Below, one piece after another: positions 26,658 to 34,748 of a stretch of DNA of 64,000 nt. The first letter of the stretch is position 1, and the number at the start of each line of letters is the position of its first letter. The notes below the pieces were generated by a model. It did not search any database. It was given only the letters and a program-made list of their open reading frames with translations, and was not told where the DNA came from. Made by a program: the position numbers and the translations under genes. Source of the stretch: Pimelobacter simplex (GTDB taxonomy: Bacteria > Actinomycetota > Actinomycetes > Propionibacteriales > Nocardioidaceae); contig JADCLI010000013.1 of assembly GCA_016803235.1 (NCBI GenBank), positions 1-64,000 of the forward strand, written 5' to 3'.

Positions 26658-27635
26658 TCAGGGGGTGAGCAGGACCTTGCCGACGGCGTCGCCGGACTCG
26701 ATCATCCGGTGCGCCTCGGCGACGTCGTCGAGGGGGAGCACGGCGGAGACGACCGGCTGGATCGTCCCGTCGGCCACGAGCGGCCACACGTGCTCGACGA
26801 CCGACGCGCAGATCCGGGCCTTCCCCTCGACCGGACGGGACCGGAGCGCGGTCGCGATCACCGCGCCGCGCTTGGAGAGCAGCCGGCCGAGGTCGAGCTC
26901 GGCCTTCGTGCCGCCCTGCATGCCGATGACGACCAGGCGGCCCTCGTCGGCGAGCACGTCGACGTTGCGGGCGAGGTACTTCGCGCCCATGTTGTCGAGC
27001 ACGACGTCGGCCCCGGCGCCGTCGGTCGCCGCCCGGACGACCTCGACGAAGTCCTCGTCGCGGTAGTTGACCGCCACCTCGGCACCGAGCTCGCGGCACC
27101 GGTCGAGCTTCTCCGCGCTGCCCGCCGTGGTGAACACCCGCGCGCCGGAGGCGGCCGCGAGCTGGATCGCGAAGGTGCCGATCCCGCCACCACCGCCGTG
27201 CACGAGGAAGGCGTCGCCCGGACGCAACCCGGCGATCATGAACACGTTCGACCACACCGTGCAGGCGACCTCCGGCAGGGCCGCGGCGTGGACCAGGTCG
27301 ATCCCGTCGGGGACCGGCATCAGCTGTCCCGCCGGTACGACGACGCGGCTCGCGTAGCCGCCGCCCGCCAGCAGCGCGCAGACCTGGTCACCCACCGCCC
27401 AGCCGCTCACCCCCTCGCCGAGCGCGGCGACCGTGCCGCTGCACTCCAGGCCGATGACGTCCGAGGCGCCGGGCGGCGGCGGGTAGAAGCCCTGCCGCTG
27501 CAGCAGGTCAGCCCGGTTGACCGCGGTCGCGGCCACGTCGAGGAGCACCTCGCCGGGGCCCGGCACCGGGTCGGGCAGCTCGGTGACGGCAAGGGTCTCG
27601 GGTCCGCCCGGAGCGGACTGGGTGACGGCACGCAT
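26658..27635 (-). CDS. NADPH:quinone oxidoreductase (zinc-free MDR family)
   Basis: A 325-aa medium-chain reductase of the PIG3/TP53I3-like group. The catalytic fold begins MRAVTQSAPGGPETLAVTELPDP; NVNRADLLQRQGFYPPPPGAS is a family mark; the nucleotide-binding motif is FLVHGGGGGIGTFAIQLA. The structural and catalytic zinc cysteines of alcohol dehydrogenases are absent. It reduces quinones or enals with NADPH. Confidence 0.9.
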   Translation of the reverse strand: MRAVTQSAPGGPETLAVTELPDPVPGPGEVLLDVAATAVNRADLLQRQGFYPPPPGASDVIGLECSGTVAALGEGVSGWAVGDQVCALLAGGGYASRVVVPAGQLMPVPDGIDLVHAAALPEVACTVWSNVFMIAGLRPGDAFLVHGGGGGIGTFAIQLAAASGARVFTTAGSAEKLDRCRELGAEVAVNYRDEDFVEVVRAATDGAGADVVLDNMGAKYLARNVDVLADEGRLVVIGMQGGTKAELDLGRLLSKRGAVIATALRSRPVEGKARICASVVEHVWPLVADGTIQPVVSAVLPLDDVAEAHRMIESGDAVGKVLLTP

Positions 27636-27661
27636 GGGTGCAGTCTGGCAGGCAGGTCAGG

Positions 27662-27985
27662 TCAGACCAGTGAGTCCTCGTCGGAGAAGTCGGCGTCGGC
27701 GAGCTCCTCGAAGTCGACGTCCTCGTCGTCCTCGTCGGCCGCCCCCGCCGGCCGGTCCCACGACTCGGCCAACGCCTGCGCCTTCGCTGCGAGCCGCTCG
27801 ACGCCGTCCGGGTCGGCACCCTGCTCGCCCGCGGCGAACCCGAGCAGGAAGGCGGTCACGAGCCCCGCGGCCGGGTGGACGTTCTCGACCGTGATCCCGG
27901 CGAGGTCACCGAGCAGGCCCTCGTCGGCCTCGGCTTCGATGTCGAGGGCGTCGCACAACTCATCGATCCAGTCGTGGAGGTTCAC
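27662..27985 (-). CDS. DUF6457 family protein
   Basis: A 107-aa acidic protein starting at GTG 27985 with VNLHDWIDELCDALDIE. The conserved part (residues 1-65) has HPAAGLVTAFLLGFAAGE; the C-terminus is a run of Asp and Glu. DUF6457 is often found beside or fused to MobA, as here, where mobA lies 75 bp upstream in the same direction. A role with molybdenum cofactor is therefore suspected but not shown. Confidence 0.7.
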   Translation of the reverse strand: MNLHDWIDELCDALDIEAEADEGLLGDLAGITVENVHPAAGLVTAFLLGFAAGEQGADPDGVERLAAKAQALAESWDRPAGAADEDDEDVDFEELADADFSDEDSLV

Positions 27986-28060
27986 CCGTCCAGAATCACC
28001 CGAGGACCCCGCGGGTGCAAGGTTTTCGGGACACCCCGGGACCACTCCAGATCAGCGGGT

Positions 28061-28642
28061 TCAGGAGTCGCCCGCGATGTCGCGCAGGTCGCTCCAGGTG
28101 TCGATGTCGCGCGCCTCGTCGCCCAGCGGCGCGACCTCGACCAGGTCGAGCGGCTCGAGCAGCGCCCGGATCGACAGGCCGTGCTGCCCCTCGTGGTCCG
28201 GCCGCACGGCGTCCAACCTGGCCGTCTCGACGACGAACGCCAGCTGCCGGCGACCGTCCGCGTCGGCCAGCACCGCACCCTCGTGGCCCACCGCCGCCTC
28301 CTGCAGCCGGCGGAAGGTGCCCGGCGCGAGGCGCGGCATGTCGACGGCGAGCACGGCGATCGTGGGGAAGGTCCGCAGCAGCACGTCGCGCCCGGTGAGC
28401 AGCCCGGCCGCGGGCCCGCCGAACCGCGGCTCCTCGCGCACGAAGGTCACCGGCCGGTCGGTCGGCACCTGGTGCCCGACGACGACGACCTCGCTCGCGT
28501 CGATGACCGCGCCCAGCGCGTGCTCCAGCAGCGGGCGCCCGTCCACCTCGATGGACGCCTTGTCGACCCCGCCGAGCCGTGAGCCCTGCCCGCCGGCGAG
28601 CACGATCGCCGCGAATCCGGCCAGCCCGAGCTCGATCACCAC
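28061..28642 (-). CDS. mobA: Molybdenum cofactor guanylyltransferase
   Basis: About 193 aa. It joins GMP to molybdopterin to form the MGD cofactor. The nucleotide-binding motif is AIVLAGGQGSRLGGVDKA, and VLAVDMPRLAPGTF carries the metal-binding Asp. Two tandem GTG codons (28642 and 28639) could start it. It is divergent from the nitrilase gene with 36 bp between starts. Confidence 0.87.
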   Translation of the reverse strand: MVIELGLAGFAAIVLAGGQGSRLGGVDKASIEVDGRPLLEHALGAVIDASEVVVVGHQVPTDRPVTFVREEPRFGGPAAGLLTGRDVLLRTFPTIAVLAVDMPRLAPGTFRRLQEAAVGHEGAVLADADGRRQLAFVVETARLDAVRPDHEGQHGLSIRALLEPLDLVEVAPLGDEARDIDTWSDLRDIAGDS

Positions 28643-28678
28643 CGCTCGATCCTCCCAGAGGACTTCTAGGCTGGCACC

Positions 28679-29482
28679 GTGAGCAGCCCCACAGCCCCCT
28701 CGCTCCGCCTCGCACTGGTGCAGGCCGCGTCGGCGCTCGACCCCGCCGTCAACCGCGACGCGGTCTCGAAGCTGGTGGCCGAGCACGCCGGCGACGCCGA
28801 CCTCGTGGTCCTCCCCGAGGCCTTCGCCCGCGACTTCGGCGAGGCCGGCTCCGACGTCAGCCCGTACGCCGAGCCGGTCGACGGCCCGTTCGGCACCGCC
28901 CTCGCCGAGGCAGCGACCGCGCACGACACCACCGTGGTGGCCGGCATGTTCGAGCAGGGGCCCGACCCCGAGCGGCCGTGGAACACCCTGCTGGTGCGCG
29001 GCGCCGTCACGGCGTCGTACCGCAAGGTGCACCTGTACGACTCCTTCGGCTACCGCGAGTCCGACCGTCTCTCCGCCGGCCCGCTCGAGCCGGTCGTGGT
29101 CGACCTGCACGGGTGGAAGGTCGGGCTGATGACCTGCTACGACCTCCGCTTCCCCGAGCTGGCCCGCGCCCTCGTCGACCGCGGCGCCGAGCTGATCGTC
29201 GTCCCCGCGGCCTGGGTCGCCGGCCCACGCAAGGTGCACCACTGGCGCACCCTGCTGACCGCCCGCGCGATCGAGAACACGGCGTACGTCGCCGCCGCCG
29301 GCCAGCCCGCGAGCCGCTACAGCGGCCACTCGCTCGTCGTCGACCCGTACGGCGAGGTGCTGGCCGAGGCCGGACCGGGGTCCCCGGAGCAGCCCGAGGT
29401 GGTCCGCGCCGTGATCGAGCGCACGGTCCTGGAGGAGGCCCGTCGGGTCAATCCCTCCCTCCTGAACCGCCGGCTGCGCTGA
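28679..29482 (+). CDS. Carbon-nitrogen hydrolase (nitrilase superfamily)
   Basis: A 267-aa enzyme with the full Glu-Lys-Cys catalytic triad: Glu in VVLPEAFARDF, Lys in SYRKVHLYDSFG, Cys in LMTCYDLRFPELAR. It starts at GTG 28679. The sequence fits the Nit1/Nit2-like amidase group; omega-amidase or deaminated-glutathione amidase activity is plausible. Confidence 0.92.
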   Translation: MSSPTAPSLRLALVQAASALDPAVNRDAVSKLVAEHAGDADLVVLPEAFARDFGEAGSDVSPYAEPVDGPFGTALAEAATAHDTTVVAGMFEQGPDPERPWNTLLVRGAVTASYRKVHLYDSFGYRESDRLSAGPLEPVVVDLHGWKVGLMTCYDLRFPELARALVDRGAELIVVPAAWVAGPRKVHHWRTLLTARAIENTAYVAAAGQPASRYSGHSLVVDPYGEVLAEAGPGSPEQPEVVRAVIERTVLEEARRVNPSLLNRRLR

Positions 29483-29576
29483 TGGCCCGAGCGCGTCTCC
29501 GGCGACGCGGAAGCCAAGCAGGTTCCCGGGCGGTCGCCTCCCGCCGCGCCACCGGGCAGGGATAGGCTCCACCTCC

Positions 29577-30596
29577 GTGTCCCGCGCTCCCTCCCGTGTC
29601 CCGCTCGAGCAGCGCATCGGTGAGTTCGGGGTGTCGCGCTGGCCGCTGGTGATCTGGTTCGTGGTGGTCGCGGCCAGCACTGCCGCGCTGGTCTGCGCGA
29701 TGGTGCCGGTCGGGCCCGAGTGGCTGGGCGCGGCCGGGGCGATCGCCGTCGCGACCGCCTTCACCTGGGGGCTCGCCGCCCGGACCGGCGGTCGGCCCTT
29801 CGTGTTCGCGCCGCTCGCCCTGGCCTGCGGCCTGGTCGCGGTGCTGACCGACCAGGACCTGCTGCTGACCGGCGCCGCCGTCGGCACCTCGGCCGTCGCC
29901 GCGGTCCTCGGCGTGATGATCACCGTGCCGGCGGCCGGGATCGCGACCGCCGCCCGCGAGTGCGTGGTCGGCCTGGTCGTCGCCGGGATCGGCGCGATGG
30001 CCACGGTCGGCTTCGAGCCGGCCATCCAGAAGGAGCGCTTCGAGTACGTCGGCCTCGGGCTCGCGTTCCTCGGCGCGATCGTCCTCGTGCACCGCCTGGG
30101 CGCCGGCTTCCACGGGCTGGGGCGGCGCGGGCTGATCATCGTGGCGATCGGCGTGGTCGTGCTGGCGGTGACCCTGCTCTACGCGGAGATGCTGCGGCGC
30201 TACGGCTCCACCGGTCTCGTCGACGAGCTGCTCAGCTGGGTCGCCTGGAGCCGCGACCACCTCGGCGCCTTCCCGCGCCCCATCGAGACCGTGCTCGGCG
30301 TTCCCGCCCTCGCCTACGGCTGCCACATGCGGGCCCGCCGCCGTCAGGGCTGGTGGGTGTGCGCCTTCGGTGTCGCCGCCACCTCGCCCACCGCGACCGC
30401 ACTCGCCAACCCGGCCGTCTCCGTCGCCGAGGCCACCCTCTCGGTCGTCTACGGCCTGGTCGTGGGCCTGGTGCTCGGCTGGCTCCTGATCCGCCTCGAC
30501 CTGGCGCTGACCGGCAACCGCGGGCGGCGCAGCCGGGTCGCCGAGCAGGCGGCCGCCGTACGCCCCGAGCCGGGGCGGTTCGCGCCGCTCCTGTGA
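29577..30596 (+). CDS. Integral membrane protein of unknown function
   Basis: A 339-aa protein starting at GTG 29577 with about eight to nine transmembrane helices. The N-terminus is cytoplasmic and basic; the C-terminus (GNRGRRSRVAEQ) is also basic. A segment CGLVAVLTDQDLLLTGAAVGTSAVAAVLGVMI in the middle is conserved-looking but I do not recognise a family. Confidence 0.75.
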   Translation: MSRAPSRVPLEQRIGEFGVSRWPLVIWFVVVAASTAALVCAMVPVGPEWLGAAGAIAVATAFTWGLAARTGGRPFVFAPLALACGLVAVLTDQDLLLTGAAVGTSAVAAVLGVMITVPAAGIATAARECVVGLVVAGIGAMATVGFEPAIQKERFEYVGLGLAFLGAIVLVHRLGAGFHGLGRRGLIIVAIGVVVLAVTLLYAEMLRRYGSTGLVDELLSWVAWSRDHLGAFPRPIETVLGVPALAYGCHMRARRRQGWWVCAFGVAATSPTATALANPAVSVAEATLSVVYGLVVGLVLGWLLIRLDLALTGNRGRRSRVAEQAAAVRPEPGRFAPLL

Positions 30597-30610
30597 GCTC
30601 GGTGCTTCAG

Positions 30611-30695
30611 CAGAGGGAGCGGGATTCGAACCCGCGGTAGGTCTCCCTACGACCGCTTTCAAGGCGGTTCCGATCGGCCACTCCGGCATCCCTCC
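30611..30695 (-). tRNA. tRNA-Ser(UGA)
   Basis: Class II tRNA with a 7-bp acceptor stem (GGAGGGA / TCCCTCT, one G-U), anticodon loop CTTGAAA giving anticodon UGA, a long variable arm (TAGGGAGACCTA) and T-loop GGTTCGAATCC. The CCA end is not encoded. Confidence 0.93.
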
Positions 30696-30798
30696 TGGTC
30701 CCGGTACGACGCACGCGTCGGCCGGGCTCCCCGCCGAGTCTAGTGGGGGCGGCGCCGTCGCTTTGGCCGGTCCGCGACCGGGCCGGGACAATGCCGAC

Positions 30799-31257
30799 AT
30801 GAGCAGTGCACAGCCGGCCCGGGTCACCGACTACCGCCTCGCGCCCCTGGTGATGGCGCGCTTCGTCGGCGTCTACCTGGTGCTGCTCGCGGTGCTGCTG
30901 CTCGTGGTGACCGCGGTGGTCGTCGCCGCCGACCTGACCGCCGATCTCCTGGTCCTGGTTCTCGGCCTGGGCGTGCTCGGCCTCATCGGCATCGCCTGGT
31001 GGCTGCGCTCCCGCCTCGTCGTCGTTCGGCTCACCGAGGCCGGCTACCGGGTCCGGATGGTGCGGGCGGCCGGCGCGACCGAGGCCCGTTGGACGGAGGT
31101 CGAGGACGCCGTCGCCGCCGCTCCCTCGGGCATCGACTGCCTCGTGCTGCGGCTGCGCGACGGACGCAGCACGACCATCCCGGTGCAGCTCGTGGCCGCG
31201 GACAAGGACGACTTCGCGCGCGACGTACGCGCCCACCTGCAGCGCGCCGCCGGCTGA
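30799..31257 (+). CDS. Small membrane protein with PH-like cytoplasmic domain
   Basis: A 152-aa protein with two transmembrane helices (residues about 22-45 and 48-68) followed by a soluble beta-rich domain (RLTEAGYRVRMVRAAGATEARWTEVEDA ... RDGRSTTIPVQL), similar to bacterial PH-like domains. Start ATG 30799. It lies between two tRNA-Ser genes. Function unknown. Confidence 0.75.
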   Translation: MSSAQPARVTDYRLAPLVMARFVGVYLVLLAVLLLVVTAVVVAADLTADLLVLVLGLGVLGLIGIAWWLRSRLVVVRLTEAGYRVRMVRAAGATEARWTEVEDAVAAAPSGIDCLVLRLRDGRSTTIPVQLVAADKDDFARDVRAHLQRAAG

Positions 31258-31345
31258 CCCGGTGCGCGGCCCGGCCCGATTGGGACACGCGCGCGCCGTC
31301 CTAGTAGCCTTGGGACGCTGCCCGGTCCCAGGTCGGGCCAGTGGA

Positions 31346-31435
31346 GGAGGCGTCGCCTAGTCCGGTCTATGGCGCCGCACTGCTAATGCGGTTTGGGTTT
31401 ATCGCCCATCGAGGGTTCAAATCCCTCCGCCTCCG
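31346..31435 (+). tRNA. tRNA-Ser(GCU)
   Basis: Class II tRNA: acceptor arms GGAGGCG / CGCCTCC, anticodon loop CTGCTAA giving GCU, long variable arm (TTTGGGTTTATCGCCCAT) and T-loop GGTTCAAATCC. No CCA encoded. A strong terminator follows 9 bp later. Confidence 0.93.
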
Positions 31436-31443
31436 CCGCAGAC

Positions 31444-31473
31444 GAGACCCCCGGCAGACCCGCCGGGGGTCTC
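31444..31473 (+). terminator. Terminator of tRNA-Ser(GCU)
   Basis: Perfect 12-bp inverted repeat GAGACCCCCGGC / GCCGGGGGTCTC with a 6-nt loop, followed by GCTTATT. Confidence 0.85.
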
Positions 31474-31591
31474 GCTTATTCCGGGGGCGTGAGGAAAGAT
31501 GGTCCCTGGCGTCCTCATGGGGGTAGGCGCCAGCGGTTCGGGTAGATCCGGAGGGACGGGGCTCGGCCGCCCACCAGTGAGGGGAATGCTC

Positions 31592-31726
31592 ATGAAGAAG
31601 CTCGCTCGCAAGACCGCTTTCGGCCTCGCCGCCCTGATCACCGCGGCCGGCATCGTCTCGTTCCCGACTGCTGCGGAGGCCGACACCGGCTGGGGCTGGC
31701 GAGTCTTCTCCGGCGCACAGCGCTGA
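31592..31726 (+). CDS. Small exported peptide (44 aa), candidate signal peptide pheromone
   Basis: MKKLARKTAFGLAALITAAG starts a clear Sec signal peptide with a basic N-region, hydrophobic core and AEA cleavage site; cleavage after residue 30 leaves a 14-residue peptide DTGWGWRVFSGAQR. An alternative ATG is two codons upstream (31586). A GGGGA ribosome site precedes it. It is convergent with a PLD/LuxR-type regulator whose stop is 25 bp away. No family was recognised, though short exported peptides with a DTGWG-type start seem familiar from other actinobacteria. Role in signalling is inference from context. Confidence 0.65.
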   Translation: MKKLARKTAFGLAALITAAGIVSFPTAAEADTGWGWRVFSGAQR

Positions 31727-31749
31727 CGCCGGCGCGCCGGACCGACCGC

Positions 31750-31779
31750 GTCAGGACGACGTGACGTCGTCGTCCTGAC
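31750..31779. terminator. Convergent hairpin between peptide gene and regulator
   Basis: GTCAGGACGAC (31750-31760) and GTCGTCCTGAC (31769-31779) are perfect 11-bp arms with an 8-nt loop. The hairpin overlaps the last codons of the regulator gene and would serve both strands. Confidence 0.6.
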
Positions 31780-32758
31780 CGGCGATGCCCAGCGTCCCCA
31801 TCGTGTAGCCGAGCTGGAAGCGCGTCTCGGCGTCGTACTCCTCCTTGAGCTCGGCGACGTAGCCGGCGTAGGTGCGCGGGCTGACGCCGAGCCGCTTCGC
31901 GCTGACCGCGTCGGCGTGGCCCTCGATCAGCATCCGGATCGTCATCGAGCGCTGCTCGGAGGCGATCTCCTTCGTCACGCTGTGACCCGCGCTCGCGAAC
32001 GGGCGCCCGCGCGCGAACGCGCGCTCGAACACGTCGACGAGGTAGGCCACGATCGCCGGCTCCCGTACGACGACCGCGGTCGCCAGGCTGTCGGCGGCCG
32101 GGATCAGCGCGACCCGGCGGTCGACGACGATCATCCGGTTGAAGAACTCGTCGAGGGTGCGGACCTCGGCACCGTGCTCGGTCACCGTGGCGACGTACTT
32201 GTGCGTCGCGGGGTGTCGCCGCGCGCTGTGCTGGTAGAGCGTGCGCATCGCCAGGCCGCGCTTGAGCGCCTCGACGTCGCGCACCGTCGCCTCCGACACC
32301 GTCTTCGCGCTGCGCGTCGCCTGGGGCTGGGCGGTCAGCAGCTCCTCCTGGGCCTCGCTGACCAGGGTCGTGAGGTAGGGGTTGATCGCCTCGCCGTGCA
32401 GGTAGAGGAACGGCCCCGACTCGCTCGCGGCCGGGGAGCGCCGCCAGCTCTGGGCCAGGTGCGCGAACGCCGACGCCCACCGCGCCGACTCCTCGAGCAG
32501 CCGCGCCCCCTCGTTGCCGAGCGGCGTCACCACCCGCGACTGCGCGTTGCTCGGCTCGAGCGGCCGCCAGGTCTGCCGCGACGCGTCCAGCTGCAGCAGG
32601 CCCAGCTCGACCAGCAGGTCGAACGCCCGTCGTACGGCGGTCCCCTCGGCCAGCCGCGGATCGTCGGCCGCCAACCCGCCCTCGGCCAGTACCTGCTCGT
32701 AGAGACCGATCGCCTCCTCCTCGAAAAGGGCCCGGTCCGCGGGCTCGTAGGAGGTCAT
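31751..32758 (-). CDS. Transcriptional regulator with PLD-like sensor and LuxR-type HTH
   Basis: A 335-aa regulator (ATG 32758; an ATG at 32785 is possible). Three parts are visible: an N-terminal TrmB/winged-helix-like region (residues about 10-90, AVRRAFDLLVELGLLQLD), a middle region with TLDEFFNRMIVVDRRVALIPA that resembles a catalytically dead phospholipase-D-like sensor, and a C-terminal LuxR-type helix-turn-helix (DAVSAKRLGVSPRTYAGYVAELKEEY). This layout is found in actinobacterial orphan regulators. The neighbouring exported peptide is a possible ligand or target. The gene is the last before the tRNA-Arg integration site. Confidence 0.75.
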   Translation of the reverse strand: MTSYEPADRALFEEEAIGLYEQVLAEGGLAADDPRLAEGTAVRRAFDLLVELGLLQLDASRQTWRPLEPSNAQSRVVTPLGNEGARLLEESARWASAFAHLAQSWRRSPAASESGPFLYLHGEAINPYLTTLVSEAQEELLTAQPQATRSAKTVSEATVRDVEALKRGLAMRTLYQHSARRHPATHKYVATVTEHGAEVRTLDEFFNRMIVVDRRVALIPAADSLATAVVVREPAIVAYLVDVFERAFARGRPFASAGHSVTKEIASEQRSMTIRMLIEGHADAVSAKRLGVSPRTYAGYVAELKEEYDAETRFQLGYTMGTLGIAGQDDDVTSS

Positions 32759-32855
32759 GGCGTCATGCTTCCACACCCGCGTCATCGCTCGTGGCGTCGG
32801 TGATTCGGCATCTGCGCGTCGCCTCGGCTATTCTCATTCGGTCGCACAGCGACGG

Positions 32856-32928
32856 GCGCCTGTAGCTCAACGGATAGAGCATCTGACTACGGATCAGAAG
32901 GTTTGGGGTTCGAATCCCTACAGGCGCG
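32856..32928 (+). tRNA. tRNA-Arg(ACG), integration target of the island
   Basis: A 73-nt tRNA: acceptor GCGCCTG / CAGGCGC, D-loop with AGCTCAACGGATAGAGC, anticodon loop CTACGGA giving ACG, and T-loop GGTTCGAATCC. No CCA encoded. The 3' half from the anticodon loop onward is repeated exactly at 62674-62715. Confidence 0.95.
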
Positions 32929-32929
32929 C
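32888..32929 (+). other. attL: 42-bp direct repeat in tRNA-Arg 3' half
   Basis: The 42 bp from the anticodon (tACGGATCAG...) through the end of the acceptor stem (...CAGGCGCGC) are identical to 62674-62715. Integration by a tyrosine recombinase into the 3' half of a tRNA gene, with the gene rebuilt by the incoming copy, gives exactly this arrangement. Confidence 0.9.
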
Positions 32930-32968
32930 AGATCGGATTCACCGCATGACCGGCGCAAACAGATTCAG

Positions 32969-32999
32969 AGGCCCACTTCCCCGACCGGGAGGTGGGCCT
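32969..32999 (+). terminator. Terminator after tRNA-Arg
   Basis: AGGCCCACTTCCC / GGGAGGTGGGCCT with one G-U pair and a 5-nt loop, followed by TTTCTC. Because it lies inside attL-attR it was brought in by the island and replaces the original terminator, which lies at 62733-62760. Confidence 0.8.
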
Positions 33000-33054
33000 T
33001 TCTCGGCCCAGAAGCTGGAAGAACTCTCCGGACCTCCGCCGTCGGGTCCAGTCG

Positions 33055-33222
33055 TGGCGGGTCGTGGCCTGGATCGAGGAGTACAACCACGACCGGCGCC
33101 ACTTCGCACTCGCGATGCGATCTCCGGTCGCCTACGAGCTCGCCCGGGATCACATGTCGTACAGGGCGTTACGGGAGTTGACCGTCGGCGGACGGCGTGG
33201 CGGGTCGGCTCCCGTGCAGTGA
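33055..33222 (+). pseudogene. IS3-family transposase (OrfB) C-terminal remnant
   Basis: The frame reads WRVVAWIEEYNHDRRHFALAM then RSPVAYELARD, matching the C-terminal end of IS3-type OrfB (usual form 'EEYNxxRRHSALGxxSPxxYE'). The catalytic DDE part and the rest of the element are missing. It lies 120 bp inside the left end of the island and overlaps the 3' end of the lactonase gene on the other strand. Confidence 0.7.
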
Positions 33223-34134
33223 GCGTGGAGAGGAGACCCAGGTGTCGCCCGCAACTCGGAGCAGGGCTCCCTCGAAGGCGGCTGTGACGAGGAGCCCACC
33301 GGTTGCGTCCACGCAAACGTTCGTCGGCAGGCTGCCAGGGGGCACGTCAACGCTTGCGACCACGCCACGCTCCGGTGCGACGAGATCAAGCCGGTCCGCT
33401 CCCAGCAGCGCGACCCAGAACTGGTTCGCCGCAGTCCTGGTCATGCCGTCCGTTGAGGCGCCAGGCTCGAACTCCATGATCAGGCGCGGTTCAGGTTCGA
33501 CCTGAACCAAGCCTGCCCGGCCCCTCGCAGGCGCCAGCTCGGAGGGGCTTGGTCCGGATGGGGCTGGTCCGGATGGTGCTGCGTGCCTCAGCGGGTAGGC
33601 CAACAGGCGGTGTTCGGCGGTCGAGGTGACCAGCAACTGCGTATCGTCGACGCTGAACGCGAGGCCGTTGAGAAAGATCGGGCCCTCCTCGAGGAGCACC
33701 TCGGCTGCGCCGTCGCTGATGTCAACGGCCACGACTTTGCCAGGACGGCCGGTCTCCGGTCTGCCCCACTCCATCTCGGCTACGGTGTCCGTGACCCACA
33801 AGCGACCGTCCGGTCCGTAAGCAAGATCGTTGGGCGCACTCAATCCAGCGGTCGCCAGGTACTCCACCTTGCCGTCCCGAATGACCTGGACCCCCGGCTG
33901 TGATCGCCCTGAAGCGCCCCACGCGCCACCGTTCTGGGCAACGTACAGCTCCCCGGACGGTCCCAGCGCGAGCCCGTTCGGGCCGCCACCGGTCGCGACG
34001 CGATCCACGGCTCCGCTTGGTGCGACCACGTACACGCAACCGTGACTGATGGACACCAGAGCGACGCGCCCGTCTGGCAGCGCGACCGGTCCTTCGGTGA
34101 ATCCCAGCCCGTCCGCAACGACTTGAACACTCAT
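33169..34134 (-). CDS. SMP-30/gluconolactonase family hydrolase
   Basis: A 321-aa beta-propeller protein: GLGFTEGPVALPDGRVALVSI (metal-binding Glu), GGPNGLALGPSGELYVAQNG, LSAPNDLAYGPDGRLWVTD (metal-binding Asn and Asp), and FLNGLAFSVDDTQLLVTST. These are calcium- or zinc-dependent lactonases. Start ATG 34134; an upstream ATG at 34203 is possible. The last 18 residues are antisense to the IS3 remnant, so the C-terminus may have been altered by that insertion. In this island it might open a lactone made during side-chain or sugar oxidation; that is inference. Confidence 0.82.
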   Translation of the reverse strand: MSVQVVADGLGFTEGPVALPDGRVALVSISHGCVYVVAPSGAVDRVATGGGPNGLALGPSGELYVAQNGGAWGASGRSQPGVQVIRDGKVEYLATAGLSAPNDLAYGPDGRLWVTDTVAEMEWGRPETGRPGKVVAVDISDGAAEVLLEEGPIFLNGLAFSVDDTQLLVTSTAEHRLLAYPLRHAAPSGPAPSGPSPSELAPARGRAGLVQVEPEPRLIMEFEPGASTDGMTRTAANQFWVALLGADRLDLVAPERGVVASVDVPPGSLPTNVCVDATGGLLVTAAFEGALLRVAGDTWVSSPRSLHGSRPATPSADGQLP

Positions 34135-34289
34135 GCCGTCGGCCCCCCAACCCGTCGCGTGGGCCCTTGGCGCAAGGGGAGGTCGCTGACCCGAATCGTC
34201 CATCGCGGCGCGCGGTGCTGCCGCCCCGCCGCTGGGCCCTCGGCAGCGTCGGGATGGTTCATCGGCACATGGCGGGCCACCGCATCAGC

Positions 34290-34445
34290 AGTCACCACCC
34301 GGACCCGGTCATCCTTGTCGCACGAACGGTACGCCGTGCCCAGATCTCGCGCGGTGCTGCCAGAAGACGCATTCAGTGTTGCAGGGCCGTCGAGCGTGAT
34401 GACCGCGACACCGCAGTCGTCGACCTCCACCCGGGCGTGGTGCGC
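34290..34445 (-). pseudogene. Enoyl-CoA hydratase/isomerase N-terminal remnant
   Basis: The minus strand reads ARVEVDDCGVAVITLDGPAT then LNASSGSTARDLGTAYRSCD, the typical first 45 residues of a crotonase. It has no in-frame start codon, and after DDRVRVV the match shifts frame and ends, where an oxyanion-hole segment would follow. The rest of the gene is absent. It lies just upstream of the lactonase gene and marks a deletion in the island. Confidence 0.65.
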
Positions 34446-34748
34446 ATGGTTTCTCTCCAGAACAACAGTCCCGGGATGTGCCCGGAGAACGGGGACAACG
34501 AGCGGATCGTGGCGGTCGGACAGCGACGAGTGTCGAAGGGTGGATGTTCGCACGCTGTCACCTCGCACGATCGTTGTTGGCGGGCTGTGCGTGATGACAC
34601 GCCAGCAGATGACCGTCACCGAGATTGCGCACGACGGACTCGTAGAAGGCACACAGCTCCGTTGCCGACGGCAACGCCTACGGAACCGCAATGGACGGCG
34701 GCCGCGACTGCTTCCAGCAGCCAGCCGACGGCATCACCTCACGGGCCG
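34446..34748. other. Intergenic stretch without recognisable gene
   Basis: About 300 bp between the broken crotonase and the carboxylesterase stop. It is less GC-rich than its neighbours. No frame resembles a known protein and no strong hairpin or operator was seen. It looks like decayed DNA left by a deletion. Confidence 0.5.

Noticed and set aside
28061..30139. A 692-residue minus-strand protein
   Set aside because: Only the last 193 codons form MobA; the rest is antisense to the nitrilase and membrane-protein genes and has no family likeness.
34446..34748. A small gene between the broken crotonase and esterase
   Set aside because: Frames are short, lack ribosome sites and have no recognisable domain.
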